The position numbers and the translations under genes were made by a program. 64,000 nt of DNA, from assembly GCF_024273195.1 (NCBI RefSeq), contig NZ_JAMZCU010000003.1:520807-584806 (forward strand), read 5' to 3'. This document shows, one piece after another, positions 7,771 to 16,269 of this stretch. The notes beneath the pieces are model-generated. The model was not told the origin of the DNA and did not search any database. It saw nothing but the letters and a program-made list of their open reading frames with translations. Positions within the stretch are counted from its first letter, which is position 1; the number at the start of each line of letters is the position of its first letter. The stretch is from Devosia ureilytica. GTDB taxonomy: Bacteria > Pseudomonadota > Alphaproteobacteria > Rhizobiales > Devosiaceae.

Positions 7771-8134
7771 GCGTGTAAGCTGACCACCGGCCGCTCAACC
7801 GAAGCGAATGGCGACAGGCGGCGATGGATGTCTAAAAACATCCGGGCCCAAGGTCTGCGCCGACAGCCAAGGGGATGAGCACCTGCAAGGGGGCCGCTCG
7901 AGGCATGCGTCAGAAATCCCGATCGTGGGAAGCGGCTTTCGCCTCTTCTTTACTAAAACCTTCGGGGCGAAAGCCGCTTTTCACCGTGTCACCGTAAGCC
8001 GCAGGGCCGGGCGGCGTCGAACCATGTCCGCACCGCCTCATGCTCACCCTTGAACCGCCGGCGGCATCGGGTTACGGCACTCACGGTGCTGCCATGATTT
8101 GACGGCATGCCGGTCGGACCCGCGGAGACAATCC
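7771..8134. other. Gene-free stretch before lgt, with a strong inverted repeat
   Basis: No credible coding frame. An 81-residue open frame at 7808 has no ribosome site and looks random. The region contains a small GGATGT/ACATCC hairpin near 7830 and the 14-bp inverted repeat described at 7930-7981. The end of the stretch carries CGCGGAGACAATCC, the likely ribosome site for lgt. Confidence 0.5.
7930..7981 (+). terminator. Perfect 14-bp inverted repeat, terminator-like
   Basis: AAGCGGCTTTCGCC (7930-7943) pairs exactly with GGCGAAAGCCGCTT (7966-7979) across a 22-nt loop, and the right arm runs into TTTT. It could end a rightward transcript coming from the GIY-YIG region or an unannotated small RNA. 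The long loop is unusual for an intrinsic terminator. Confidence 0.5.
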
Positions 8135-8959
8135 TTGCCCTTCCCCAATATCGACCCCATCGCCATTGCCATCGGCCCTATCGCCATTCGCTGGTATGCG
8201 CTGGCCTATCTCTTCGGCGTGCTGCTCGGCGCCGCCTATGGCTATCTGCTGCTGGCCAATGAGCGGCTTTGGCATCGCGGCCGCCCGCCCTTCCCTGCCA
8301 AGGACATCTGGGACTTTGCCTTCTGGACCATGCTGGCCATCGTCATCGGCGGGCGCGTGGGCTATGTGCTGTTCTACAACCTGCCCTATTATCTCGAAAA
8401 TCCGGGCCAGATCATCAACACGCTCGACGGCGGCATGTCCTATCATGGCGGCATGCTCGGGCTGATGCTGGCCGTCGTGGTCTTCAGCATCCGCCGGGGA
8501 GGCAATTGGCTCTCCGGGCTCGACCTGATCGCCGCCGTCGCCACCATCGGCATCTTCCTTGGCCGCATCGCCAATTTCATCAATGCCGAGCTTTATGGCG
8601 CGCCAACCACCGTGCCCTGGGGCGTCGTCTTCCCCACCGATCCATTGCAAGTCGCCCGCCACCCCAGCCAACTTTATGAAGCCGCGCTTGAGGGCCTTCT
8701 GCTGTTCCTCATCATCCGTGTCGCCACCCACATCTTCTATGCGCTGCGCAAGCCGGGCCTGGTCGCCGGCATATTCGCCATTGGCTATGCGCTCTCGCGT
8801 ATCCTGGTCGAATTCGTGCGCCTGCCCGATGTGCAGCTCGGTTATCTCTATGGCGACTGGCTCACCATGGGCCAGGTGTTGAGCCTGCCTATTCTCTTGG
8901 GCGGCCTCGTCCTCGTTCTCTATGCGGCCACCCGCCGCGAAAACCCGTTGCGCCCATGA
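8135..8959 (+). CDS. lgt: Phosphatidylglycerol--prolipoprotein diacylglyceryl transferase
   Basis: Transfers diacylglycerol from phosphatidylglycerol to the lipobox cysteine of prolipoproteins in the inner membrane. The 274-residue protein has several hydrophobic segments and the Lgt motifs SYHGGMLG (essential His), GRIANFINAELYG and RHPSQLYEA. The start is taken as TTG at 8135, giving MPFPNIDPIAIAIGPIAIRW, with GGAG about 8 bases upstream. Another TTG at 8099 would add 12 residues without family support. Its stop overlaps the next start as ATGA, and lgt heads an operon with the methyltransferase and pgeF. Confidence 0.93.
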   Translation: MPFPNIDPIAIAIGPIAIRWYALAYLFGVLLGAAYGYLLLANERLWHRGRPPFPAKDIWDFAFWTMLAIVIGGRVGYVLFYNLPYYLENPGQIINTLDGGMSYHGGMLGLMLAVVVFSIRRGGNWLSGLDLIAAVATIGIFLGRIANFINAELYGAPTTVPWGVVFPTDPLQVARHPSQLYEAALEGLLLFLIIRVATHIFYALRKPGLVAGIFAIGYALSRILVEFVRLPDVQLGYLYGDWLTMGQVLSLPILLGGLVLVLYAATRRENPLRP

Positions 8960-10041
8960 CCTCGACCGAAACCCTCACCCTCGAACAGCAGATCGACCTG
9001 CAGATCCGCACGTCCGGCCCCATCTCGGTTGCCACCTATATGGGCCTCTGCCTGACCCATCCCTCCAAGGGCTACTATCGCGCCGCCGACCCACTCGGCG
9101 CCAAGGGCGATTTCGTCACCGCCCCGGAAATCTCGCAGATGTTCGGCGAACTGATCGGCTTCTGGCTTGTCAATCTCTGGCAGCAGATGGACCAGCCCAA
9201 GAGCTTTACCCTGCTCGAACTCGGCCCCGGCCGCGGCACGCTGATGGCCGACATATTGCGTGTCGCCTGTCGCGCCCCGGGTTTTCGCGATGGTCTGAAC
9301 CTTCGGCTTTTTGAAACCAGCCCAGGGCTGATGGCCGAGCAGAAGGCTCGCCTCGAGGTCTACGACCCCAAATGGCTGCAGGACTTCGAGACGTTCGATG
9401 CTGGCCCGGTGCTGGTCATCGCCAATGAATTCTTTGATGCCCTGCCCATCCGCCAGTTCGTGCGCAAGTCAGATGGCTGGCACGAGCGCCAGGTGGGGCT
9501 GGTCGAGGGGAAGCGCGCCTTTGGTCTCTCGCCCACGCCCATTCCCGCCACCGCCATGCCCGATGCCGTCGCCAATGCCGAACCCGACACCATGCTCGAA
9601 GTCTGTTTTGCTGCCGCCGAAGTGCTGACGCGGCTGGGCAAGGTCGTCAGCCGGCAGGGCGGCGCCGTGCTGGCAATCGACTATGGCTATGCCACCACCC
9701 AGACCGGCGACACCCTCCAGGGCGTCCGCCGCCACGCCTATGCCGATGTGCTCGAAGCCCCAGGCGACACCGATCTTTCGGCCCATGTCGATTTCGGCGC
9801 GCTGGGCAATGTCGCCCGCAGCACCGGCCTCGCCACCCAGCCGCTGGCGACCCAGGGCCAGTTCCTCGCGCGCCTCGGCATTGGCGAACGCGCCGCCGCG
9901 CTCACCGGCGCCAACCCCGCCTCGGCGCCCGATATCCGCGCTGCCCACGACCGCCTCGTCGGCCAGGACCAGATGGGCACCCTCTTCAAGGTCTTCTGCG
10001 CGCATAGCCCCGGCCTCGCGCCTGTGGGGTTCACCGCGTGA
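8956..10041 (+). CDS. Class I SAM-dependent methyltransferase, NDUFAF7/MidA family
   Basis: A 361-residue protein of the former DUF185 family. Its mitochondrial relative NDUFAF7 methylates an arginine of a complex I subunit; the bacterial target is not established. Seen motifs: GDFVTAPEISQMFGELIG near residue 55, the SAM-binding LLELGPGRGTLMADILR near residue 95, and VIANEFFDALPIRQFV. The start overlaps the lgt stop and the end overlaps the pgeF start as GTGA. The lgt-methyltransferase-pgeF order is usual in Hyphomicrobiales (from memory). Confidence 0.88.
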   Translation: MTSTETLTLEQQIDLQIRTSGPISVATYMGLCLTHPSKGYYRAADPLGAKGDFVTAPEISQMFGELIGFWLVNLWQQMDQPKSFTLLELGPGRGTLMADILRVACRAPGFRDGLNLRLFETSPGLMAEQKARLEVYDPKWLQDFETFDAGPVLVIANEFFDALPIRQFVRKSDGWHERQVGLVEGKRAFGLSPTPIPATAMPDAVANAEPDTMLEVCFAAAEVLTRLGKVVSRQGGAVLAIDYGYATTQTGDTLQGVRRHAYADVLEAPGDTDLSAHVDFGALGNVARSTGLATQPLATQGQFLARLGIGERAAALTGANPASAPDIRAAHDRLVGQDQMGTLFKVFCAHSPGLAPVGFTA

Positions 10042-10799
10042 GCGTCCCTAGGGAACAGGCGCCCGGCCTGGCCGCCCTGCCCATGCTCCGTCACGGCTTC
10101 TTCGGTCGCGCCGGTGGCGTGTCCAAGGGAGAATTTGAAGGGCTCAACGTCTCCCTCTCCATGGGCGACGACCCAGCTGCCGTTGACGCCAACCGCCAGG
10201 CCATTGCGGCCACGCTGGCCTCTGGTCCGCTTGTCATCCTCAAGCAGATCCATTCCACTCGCGTAGAGACCATCACCGCGCCCATCGCCCCCGGCTCTGT
10301 CGATGCCGATGCTATGGTCACCGCCACGCCCGGCCTGGCGCTGGGCATTCTCACTGCGGACTGTACGCCGATCCTTTTCGCTGATCCCGAGGCAGGCATC
10401 ATCGGCGCGGCCCATGCCGGCTGGCGTGGCGCGGCCGATGGCATCATTGGCAACACCATTGCCGCCATGGCCGCACTGGGCGCCGAACCATCGCGCGTCC
10501 GCGCGGCCATCGGCCCCACCATTTCGCGCGAAAACTACGAAGTGGGCGACCAGTTCCGCGCCGATTTCCTCGCGCTCCATCCTGGCGGCGCGCACCACTT
10601 CTTCACCCCGTCGGGTGGAAAAGCGCATTTCGACTTGCCTGGCTTTGTCATCGAACAGCTGCACGCCGCCGGGGTCGCAGGCGTCGAGCAGGTCGGTGCC
10701 TGCACCTATGCCGCGCCCGAGCGCTATTTCTCCCATCGCTATGCCACCCACCAGCACACTCGAACCGGCCGCCAGATCGCCGTCATCGGAATGACATGA
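10038..10799 (+). CDS. pgeF: Peptidoglycan editing factor PgeF (YfiH/LACC1 family)
   Basis: A 253-residue protein of the YfiH family. Members have multicopper-oxidase-like or purine nucleoside activities in vitro, and in E. coli PgeF corrects wrongly built peptidoglycan precursors. The metal-binding residues stand in KQIHSTRVE, ILTADCTPILF and AAHAGWRGAADG, as expected. The start is GTG at 10038 inside GTGA, coupled to the upstream methyltransferase. It is the last gene of the lgt operon; prs follows after a 117-base gap. Confidence 0.9.
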   Translation: MSVPREQAPGLAALPMLRHGFFGRAGGVSKGEFEGLNVSLSMGDDPAAVDANRQAIAATLASGPLVILKQIHSTRVETITAPIAPGSVDADAMVTATPGLALGILTADCTPILFADPEAGIIGAAHAGWRGAADGIIGNTIAAMAALGAEPSRVRAAIGPTISRENYEVGDQFRADFLALHPGGAHHFFTPSGGKAHFDLPGFVIEQLHAAGVAGVEQVGACTYAAPERYFSHRYATHQHTRTGRQIAVIGMT

Positions 10800-10875
10800 G
10801 GTTTATTTACCGATCATCCCAAAGTGCCGTTGTCAGGTCCGAGACGACCCGCTAAAGCTGCCCGCGAAACTGGAA

Positions 10876-10895
10876 GGTCCCGCCCCCGAGGGACC
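10876..10895 (+). promoter_or_regulatory. Leader hairpin upstream of prs
   Basis: A perfect 6-bp stem GGTCCC/GGGACC with an 8-nt GCCCCCGA loop ends 21 bases before the prs ATG. It could be part of the 5' leader. No T-run follows, so it is not a standard terminator. Confidence 0.35.
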
Positions 10896-10916
10896 GGTTG
10901 AGACAGGATCGCGCGC

Positions 10917-11849
10917 ATGAAGCTGGTGACCGGCAATTCCAATCGCCCTCTGGCTCAGGCCGTCGCCAGTTATCTCGAGCTTCCTTTGACCGATTGTACG
11001 GTCAAGCGCTTTGCCGACAAGGAAGTGTATGTGGAGGTGCACGAGAACGTGCGCGGCGAGGACGTATTCATCCTCCAGTCCACCAGCTATCCGGCCAATG
11101 ACAATCTGATGGAGCTGCTGATCATCACCGACGCGCTGCGCCGGTCCTCGGCCCGCCGCGTCACCGCCGTGCTGCCCTATTTCGGCTACGCCCGGCAGGA
11201 CCGCAAATCAGCGCCCCGCACCCCCATCTCCGCCAAGCTGGTATCAAACCTCATCACCGAAGCCGGCGCCAACCGCGTGCTGACCCTCGACCTGCACGCC
11301 GCCCAGATCCAGGGCTTCTTCGATATTCCGACCGACAACCTGACCGCCGCGCCCGTCATGGTCCGCGACATCAAGGACAATTACGACGTCAAGAACGTCA
11401 TGATCGTCTCGCCGGACGTCGGCGGTGTGGTGCGCGCCCGCAATGTCGCCAGCCGCATTGGCGCCAACCTCGCCATCGTCGACAAACGCCGCCCCCGCGC
11501 CGGCGTTTCCGAAGTCATGAACATTATCGGCGATGTCTCGGGGCAGACCTGCATTCTCATCGACGACATCGTCGACTCAGGCGGCACCCTGGTCAACGCC
11601 GCCGAGGCCCTGCTCAAAGCTGGCGCCAAGCAAGTCTCAGCCTATCTGACCCACGGCGTTCTCTCCGAAGGCGCGTCCGAGCGCATCGCCGCATCCAAGC
11701 TCAAGGAACTGGTGGTTACCGATTCCATCCTTGATACCGAAGCGACCAAGGCTGCGGCCAATATCCGCCGCATGAGCATCGCCCCGCTGATTGGCGAAGC
11801 CATTGCCCGCACTGCCAGCGAACAAAGCGTCTCCAGCCTGTTCGACTGA
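10917..11849 (+). CDS. prs: Ribose-phosphate pyrophosphokinase
   Basis: Makes PRPP from ribose 5-phosphate and ATP for purine, pyrimidine, histidine and tryptophan synthesis. The 310-residue protein has the class I PRPP synthase landmarks: [40 protein letters not shown] (ATP loop), [15 protein letters not shown], and the PRPP-binding [13 protein letters not shown]. Length and motifs are standard. It is separated from the upstream lgt operon by 117 bases, so it likely has its own promoter. Confidence 0.96.
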   Translation: MKLVTGNSNRPLAQAVASYLELPLTDCTVKRFADKEVYVEVHENVRGEDVFILQSTSYPANDNLMELLIITDALRRSSARRVTAVLPYFGYARQDRKSAPRTPISAKLVSNLITEAGANRVLTLDLHAAQIQGFFDIPTDNLTAAPVMVRDIKDNYDVKNVMIVSPDVGGVVRARNVASRIGANLAIVDKRRPRAGVSEVMNIIGDVSGQTCILIDDIVDSGGTLVNAAEALLKAGAKQVSAYLTHGVLSEGASERIAASKLKELVVTDSILDTEATKAAANIRRMSIAPLIGEAIARTASEQSVSSLFD

Positions 11850-11950
11850 AGTGTCGCCTGGGAGGTGACCCCAGGAAAGCGGCGAGCAAAGCTATCCTCC
11901 GAACGTCCTCCGGCGTTATGCTTGGGCCACACTCAGGCAGGGAGGCCAAT

Positions 11951-12307
11951 ATGCCACGTTTTCTCGCACTCTATATGGGCACGCAGGATTCCGAAGTGCA
12001 GCGGGCCTGGGCAAGCCTTTCCGACGCCGAAAAGGCCGACCGCTCCCAGCGCGCCATGACCGAATGGGGCCAGTGGGCCGAGCGGCACCAGCACGTTATC
12101 GTCGATATGGGCGCGCCTTTGGGCAAGACCTTGCTGGCATCGCCCGATGGTATTTCGCCCACGCGCAATGCCATTACAGCCTATGTCATTGTCGAGGCGG
12201 CCTCGCACGAAGAAGCGGCGCAGATGTTCAGGAGCCATCCCCATTTTACGATCTTTCCGGGCACCGGCGTCGAAATCCTCCAATGCCTGCCCATGCCGGG
12301 GGCATAA
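11951..12307 (+). CDS. YCII-related domain protein
   Basis: A 118-residue single-domain protein with the alpha/beta ferredoxin-like pattern of YciI/DGPF proteins: MPRFLALYMG at the start, WGQWAERHQHVIVDMGAPLG in the middle, and AYVIVEAASHEEAAQMFRSH at the end. The start at 11951 has GGGAGG about 6 bases upstream. A longer frame from 11918 is unsupported. Activity cannot be assigned; family members are often small enzymes or subunits near ECF sigma factors, but none is present here. Confidence 0.7.
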   Translation: MPRFLALYMGTQDSEVQRAWASLSDAEKADRSQRAMTEWGQWAERHQHVIVDMGAPLGKTLLASPDGISPTRNAITAYVIVEAASHEEAAQMFRSHPHFTIFPGTGVEILQCLPMPGA

Positions 12308-12448
12308 GGCAGCAGCAGCGGCCGGAATCCCTTGCTCATGCCCGCCCTTTCCTCTATATCCCGCCGCCATGAAGCGCTCGTCACCCCTGGAGGACGGGCG
12401 CGTATGCCGTTGAGATGACGCCATACACCAACCCAATGGATGCTTTCC

Positions 12449-13075
12449 ATGGCTGATACTAAGGTGCTCAAGGCACAGGCGCGTGACGGAGTGGGCAAGG
12501 GGGCCGCTCGCGAAACCCGTCGTCAGGGACGTGTTCCCGCTGTTATTTATGGTGACAAGAAGCCCCCCGTCACCGTCTCCGTGGCCTATAAGGACGCGCT
12601 GAAGTTCATCTACGCCGGTGGCTTCAAGTCGCACGTGCTCGACCTCGACGTCGACGGCACGATCCACAAGGTCATCCCGCGCGATTACCAGCTTGACGTC
12701 GTTATGGACCAGCCGGTCCACATCGACTTCCTGCGCGTTTCGGGCAGCTCCAAGCTGCACGTCGAAGTGCACGTGGCCTTCATCAACGAAGAAAAGAGCC
12801 CCGGCCTGAAGCGCGGTGGCACGCTCAACGTTGTGCGTCACACCGTGGAACTGATTGCTCCGGCCAACGCCATCCCCGAAGCCGTCACGGTTGACCTTAC
12901 TGGCACTGAAATCGGTGACTCGCTGCACATTTCCGCCGTCACCCTGCCCAAGGGCGTGACGCCGGCCATCACCGATCGCGACTTCACCATCGCGACCCTG
13001 GTTGCTCCCTCGGGCCTCAAGTCCTCCGACGCAGCCGGCGGTTCCGACGACGAAGCCGCTGCCGACGCGGAGTAA
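12449..13075 (+). CDS. rplY: Large ribosomal subunit protein bL25 (CTC form)
   Basis: Binds 5S rRNA in the large ribosomal subunit. It is the long form (208 residues), with an N-terminal L25 barrel ([27 protein letters not shown]) and the second TL5/CTC domain ([35 protein letters not shown]). A flexible acidic tail ends DDEAAADAE. The ATG at 12449 gives [14 protein letters not shown]; an earlier in-frame ATG would add only three residues. It is followed after 72 bases by pth, the common rplY-pth pairing. Confidence 0.95.
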   Translation: MADTKVLKAQARDGVGKGAARETRRQGRVPAVIYGDKKPPVTVSVAYKDALKFIYAGGFKSHVLDLDVDGTIHKVIPRDYQLDVVMDQPVHIDFLRVSGSSKLHVEVHVAFINEEKSPGLKRGGTLNVVRHTVELIAPANAIPEAVTVDLTGTEIGDSLHISAVTLPKGVTPAITDRDFTIATLVAPSGLKSSDAAGGSDDEAAADAE

Positions 13076-13147
13076 TCTCCCGCTACAGCGACAGCTTTGC
13101 TGAGGCGGCCCCACGGCCGCCTCACTCATTTCGTAAGGGTCGTCTCC

Positions 13148-13858
13148 ATGAAACTGCTTGTTGGCCTTGGCAATCCCGGCGCCCAATATGCCGGCAACCG
13201 CCACAATATCGGCTTCATGGCCATCGATGCCCTGGCTTCGGCCCATGGCATTTCTACATGGAAAACCAAGCATTCCGGCCTTGTGGCCGAGGGCACCGTG
13301 GGCGGCGAGCGCGTGTTGCTCCTCAAGCCCCAGACCTTCATGAACAAGTCGGGCGACAGCGTCCAGCAGGCCGCACGCTTCTTCAAGATCGCTAATGCCG
13401 ACATCGTGGTGTTTTACGACGAACTCGACCTCGCGCCGGGCAAGGTGCGCGTCAAGGTCGGCGGCGGCAATGGTGGCCACAATGGCCTGCGCTCCATCGA
13501 CCCCCAGATCGGGCTCGACTACAAGCGCGTGCGCCTGGGCATTGGCCATCCCGGCAAGGAGAATGTGACCCATCACGTGCTGAGCGACTTCGCCAAGGCC
13601 GACAAGGCCTGGCTCGATCCGCTACTCGACGAAATCGCCCGCCAGGCGCCGCTCCTACTCAATGGCGACGACGCCGGCTTCATGAACAAGCTGGCGCTGG
13701 CCGTGAAGAGCGACGAGCCCCAAAAGGCCGAAAAGCCGGCCCCCAAGGCCCAGAGCCACATCCGCCAGGCCCGGGACACCAAGCCCCAGGCCGAGTTGCC
13801 GAAGTCCGGCCCCATGGCCGACATGCTGAGCAAGCTCTTCGGCAATAAGGGCGAATAA
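13148..13858 (+). CDS. pth: Peptidyl-tRNA hydrolase
   Basis: Frees tRNA from stalled peptidyl-tRNA. The 236-residue protein has all Pth landmarks: LLVGLGNPGAQYAGNRHNIG with the catalytic His, LKPQTFMNKSGDSV, YDELDLAPGKVRVK, and GGNGGHNGLRSID. The last about 45 residues form a lysine-, proline- and alanine-rich extension typical of alphaproteobacterial Pth (from memory). The start at 13148 was preferred because it begins exactly at the conserved MKLLVGLGNPG. ychF, which often follows pth, is here 2.4 kb away on the other strand. Confidence 0.95.
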   Translation: MKLLVGLGNPGAQYAGNRHNIGFMAIDALASAHGISTWKTKHSGLVAEGTVGGERVLLLKPQTFMNKSGDSVQQAARFFKIANADIVVFYDELDLAPGKVRVKVGGGNGGHNGLRSIDPQIGLDYKRVRLGIGHPGKENVTHHVLSDFAKADKAWLDPLLDEIARQAPLLLNGDDAGFMNKLALAVKSDEPQKAEKPAPKAQSHIRQARDTKPQAELPKSGPMADMLSKLFGNKGE

Positions 13859-13868
13859 CCCCGCTCGC

Positions 13869-15221
13869 CTATTTGCCGCCCCGCGCCCATTCCGGCAGCC
13901 AGGCGCCATGAGCCGCGATCAACTCGTCCACTAGGCTCCAAATCTGGTCGAGGTCGAGTTCGGCCGCCGTATGCGGGTCCATCATGGCGGCATGATAGAT
14001 GTGCTCGCGCTTCTCCTCCACCAGCGCCCGCACCGTCAGCTCCTGAACATTGATATTGGTGCGCATCAATGCCGTCAGCTGCGGCGGCAAATCACCGATA
14101 AATGTGGGCTGCAGACCATTGTCATCGACCAGGCACGGCACTTCCACCGCCGCCGCGTCGGGCAACGAGGTGATGACCCCATTATTGCGCAGATTGCCGT
14201 AAATCACCGAAGGCTCGCCCGTCCAAACCGAATTGACGATGGAGCTGGCATATTCCTTGGATGGCTTCACCGTGATCGTGTCGGCGGAACGATACTGCTC
14301 TGAAGTCTTCTTCCAACTCTCGATCTGCTCGACACAGCGCTTGGGATATTCATCGAGCGGAATGCCGTATTTCTCGATCAGGTCTTCGCGCCCTTCCTTG
14401 ATGAAATAGGGCGTATATTCGGCAAAGTGCTCAGAGCTTTCGGTTACGAAATAGCCCAGCCGCGTCATCATCTCATAACGCACCTTGTTGGGGCAGCGCG
14501 GGTTCCAGCCGGGCTTGGGGGCTCGTCCCTCCCGATAGCCACGCAGCAGGTCGGGATAGAGGTCCTTGTAAGTGCCGTCCGGCTGGCGATGCTCGAACTT
14601 GAGGTAAAACGCCATGTGGTTGATACCGGCCGAGCGGTAGCGGATCTCCTCGTAGGGAATGTCGAGGTCATGGGCCAATTCCATGGCCGTACCCTGCACC
14701 GAGTGGCACAATCCCACCTGCTTGATGCTCGGATATTTTTCCGCGATTGCCCAGGTGTTGATGGCCATCGGGTTCACATATTGGAGCATGACCGCATCCG
14801 GCGCGACGGCCAGCATGTCCTCGCAAATGCTCCAGAGGTGCGGAACAGTTCGCAGTCCACGCATAATCCCGCCCACGCCCAGCGTGTCGGCAATGGTCTG
14901 GCGCAGATTGTACTTTTTGGGCACTTCGAAATCGACGACCGTCGATGGCTCATAGCCCCCGATCTGGAAGCAGACGACAACGAAATTGGTCCCGTCGAGC
15001 GCCGCCCGCTGATCCGAATAGGTCGTTACGGTCGCCGAAGCGCCAAGCGTCGAGATCAGCTTGTCGGCAATGATCGCGCTCTCTTCGAGCCGCTGCGGAT
15101 TGATGTCCATGAGCCGGATTTCCGCGCCAGCCAGCGCAGGCCGGTGCAGGATGTCGCCGACAATGTTCTTCATGAACACAGACGAGCCTGCACCGATAAA
15201 GGTGATTTTTGGATTGGCCAT
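13869..15221 (-). CDS. Glycoside hydrolase family 4 enzyme, alpha-galactosidase/alpha-glucosidase type
   Basis: A 450-residue NAD- and Mn-dependent glycosidase that works by transient oxidation of the sugar at C3. The N-terminus is a Rossmann motif (ITFIGAGSSVFMKNIVGDIL). Further motifs are the family ones: TLGVGGIMRGLRTVPHL, QYVNPMAINTWA, GLCHSVQGTAMELA (metal-binding Cys and His) and AGINHMAFYLKFE. The CHSVQ motif fits the MelA/AglA branch rather than 6-phospho-beta-glucosidases. No transport genes are next to it, so the substrate stays open. The gene stops 10 bases from pth and is convergent with it. Confidence 0.88.
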   Translation of the reverse strand: MANPKITFIGAGSSVFMKNIVGDILHRPALAGAEIRLMDINPQRLEESAIIADKLISTLGASATVTTYSDQRAALDGTNFVVVCFQIGGYEPSTVVDFEVPKKYNLRQTIADTLGVGGIMRGLRTVPHLWSICEDMLAVAPDAVMLQYVNPMAINTWAIAEKYPSIKQVGLCHSVQGTAMELAHDLDIPYEEIRYRSAGINHMAFYLKFEHRQPDGTYKDLYPDLLRGYREGRAPKPGWNPRCPNKVRYEMMTRLGYFVTESSEHFAEYTPYFIKEGREDLIEKYGIPLDEYPKRCVEQIESWKKTSEQYRSADTITVKPSKEYASSIVNSVWTGEPSVIYGNLRNNGVITSLPDAAAVEVPCLVDDNGLQPTFIGDLPPQLTALMRTNINVQELTVRALVEEKREHIYHAAMMDPHTAAELDLDQIWSLVDELIAAHGAWLPEWARGGK

Positions 15222-15589
15222 GGGGTATGCTCCGTTGGTGGCCGAGAACCGGCCTGCGGCTCCTCCGGCCGCCTTTTCTCAATGCTATCGGGTGCCGCCA
15301 AACTTGCAATCCGGCATCAAAGCCCCTTCTTCCGGTTTTCTAAGAATTTTTGACGTCAGGGGTTTCGCGTTGGTCGCCCCTGCCGAGCCTCCGACTGCAA
15401 CGCTTGACCGGTTAGGGACGCGCACAATCGCCGGACGGCATAGCTGCCTCCGGTATCTGGGTTGGACGTGTCCCGAGGCGCGTGCGTCTCAGTAAATTTG
15501 AATAAATAGAGACGTCGCCGCCTCGGAACGCCGGGTTTTTCCCGCGCATCCGGACCCCTTTTGATCGCTCGTCGCAAGGTGATCCGATG

Positions 15590-15765
15590 GGCAGGCGAGC
15601 CCTGGAGCGACCCAGTCTCACCGGCTCCCCCGCAAAAGTTCGCTGCAGTCCGTCCACCGCGGGGTGATGGAGGAAATATGGGGGACGGTGGAGGGGCCGG
15701 GGATAAATTTCTTGTTGGATACCCCCACCCAGCCTCCCCCTGATAGGGGGAGGAGCGCATCAAGG
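15590..15765 (-). repeat. RIME-like repeat, family A copy 4, inverted
   Basis: Read on the minus strand it starts GATGCGCTCCTCCCCCTATC and runs through TATCCAACAAGAAATTTATC, matching copy 3 at 7598 over about 90 bases with few differences. Looser similarity then continues to a GGGGGAGCCGG block. Confidence 0.8.
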
Positions 15766-15849
15766 GCGGATGGCAAGGACTCGCCCCGTTTCGAACGTTG
15801 AAACCACGGGATCGAAGGGTCAAAACCCGCCATATTCACACCCTCCGCG

Positions 15850-15991
15850 CGTCACCCTCGGCCTTGCGCCGAAGGCTCTTCACTTGGCGCTGTCATTCCA
15901 GCGACTGCGTCGGTGAAGGCGTCGACTGCTGGTCGTAACGTAGACCTGGCCAAGCTTCCAGCAACCAGAAGCAAAGAGGCCGAGGGTGACG
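15850..15991. repeat. 142-bp element with 14-bp terminal inverted repeats, family D
   Basis: CGTCACCCTCGGCC at the left pairs exactly with GGCCGAGGGTGACG at the right. The left 39 bases also resemble the unit near 7311. No coding frame lies inside. It looks like a small non-autonomous palindromic element. Confidence 0.65.
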
Positions 15992-16205
15992 GGCGGTGGG
16001 TGTTGATGGACAATGTAAGGGTGAAGACACCAGGACAAAGCTAGAAGACTGGTGTCGCCCCGTTGCGGTCGTTTGATGATTCCAAAGCGCGGCGCTGTCG
16101 CATCTGCGCCAAAACATCGTGGGCATATTCGTCTAGCTGGAAGACGACGGCAGCTGGCAGTGCAACTGGGGCGATCTGGTCGACTATCGCGGTGGCCGGG
16201 CAAGT

Positions 16206-16236
16206 AAAAGGCCGGCACCCGCGGGGCACCGGCCTT
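16206..16236 (-). terminator. Rho-independent terminator of ychF
   Basis: AAGGCCGGCACCC and GGGCACCGGCCTT form a long GC stem around GCG (with one unpaired base). On the minus strand the stem is followed by a T-rich run, 34 bases after the ychF stop. Confidence 0.85.
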
Positions 16237-16269
16237 GATCAATGAGCCAGACGTGTCTTGTGTCTGGGA

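Larger units (their letters stand above)
15222..16205. other. About 1 kb gene-free, repeat-rich region
   Basis: Open frames here are short, lack ribosome sites and look random. The first 350 bases hold the upstream region of the GH4 gene. Then follow an inverted family A repeat (about 15590-15765) and a 142-bp family D element bounded by 14-bp inverted repeats (15850-15991). From 16000 to 16200 there is a GC-poorer stretch with a 62-codon minus-strand frame that may be a gene remnant, but nothing was recognised. Confidence 0.55.

Noticed and set aside
7808-8053. An 81-codon plus-strand frame in the gap before lgt
   Set aside because: No ribosome site and no recognisable composition; it overlaps the 14-bp inverted repeat.
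11933-13576. A 547-codon minus-strand open frame across YCII, rplY and pth
   Set aside because: The plus-strand genes have clear family motifs; the long opposite frame is a high-GC shadow with low-complexity composition.
15356-15823. A 155-codon minus-strand frame across the inverted family A repeat
   Set aside because: Its middle is translated repeat sequence and its ends have no family pattern.
16041-16229. A 62-codon minus-strand frame in the repeat-rich region downstream of ychF
   Set aside because: It runs through the ychF terminator stem and matches no family I know; at most a remnant.
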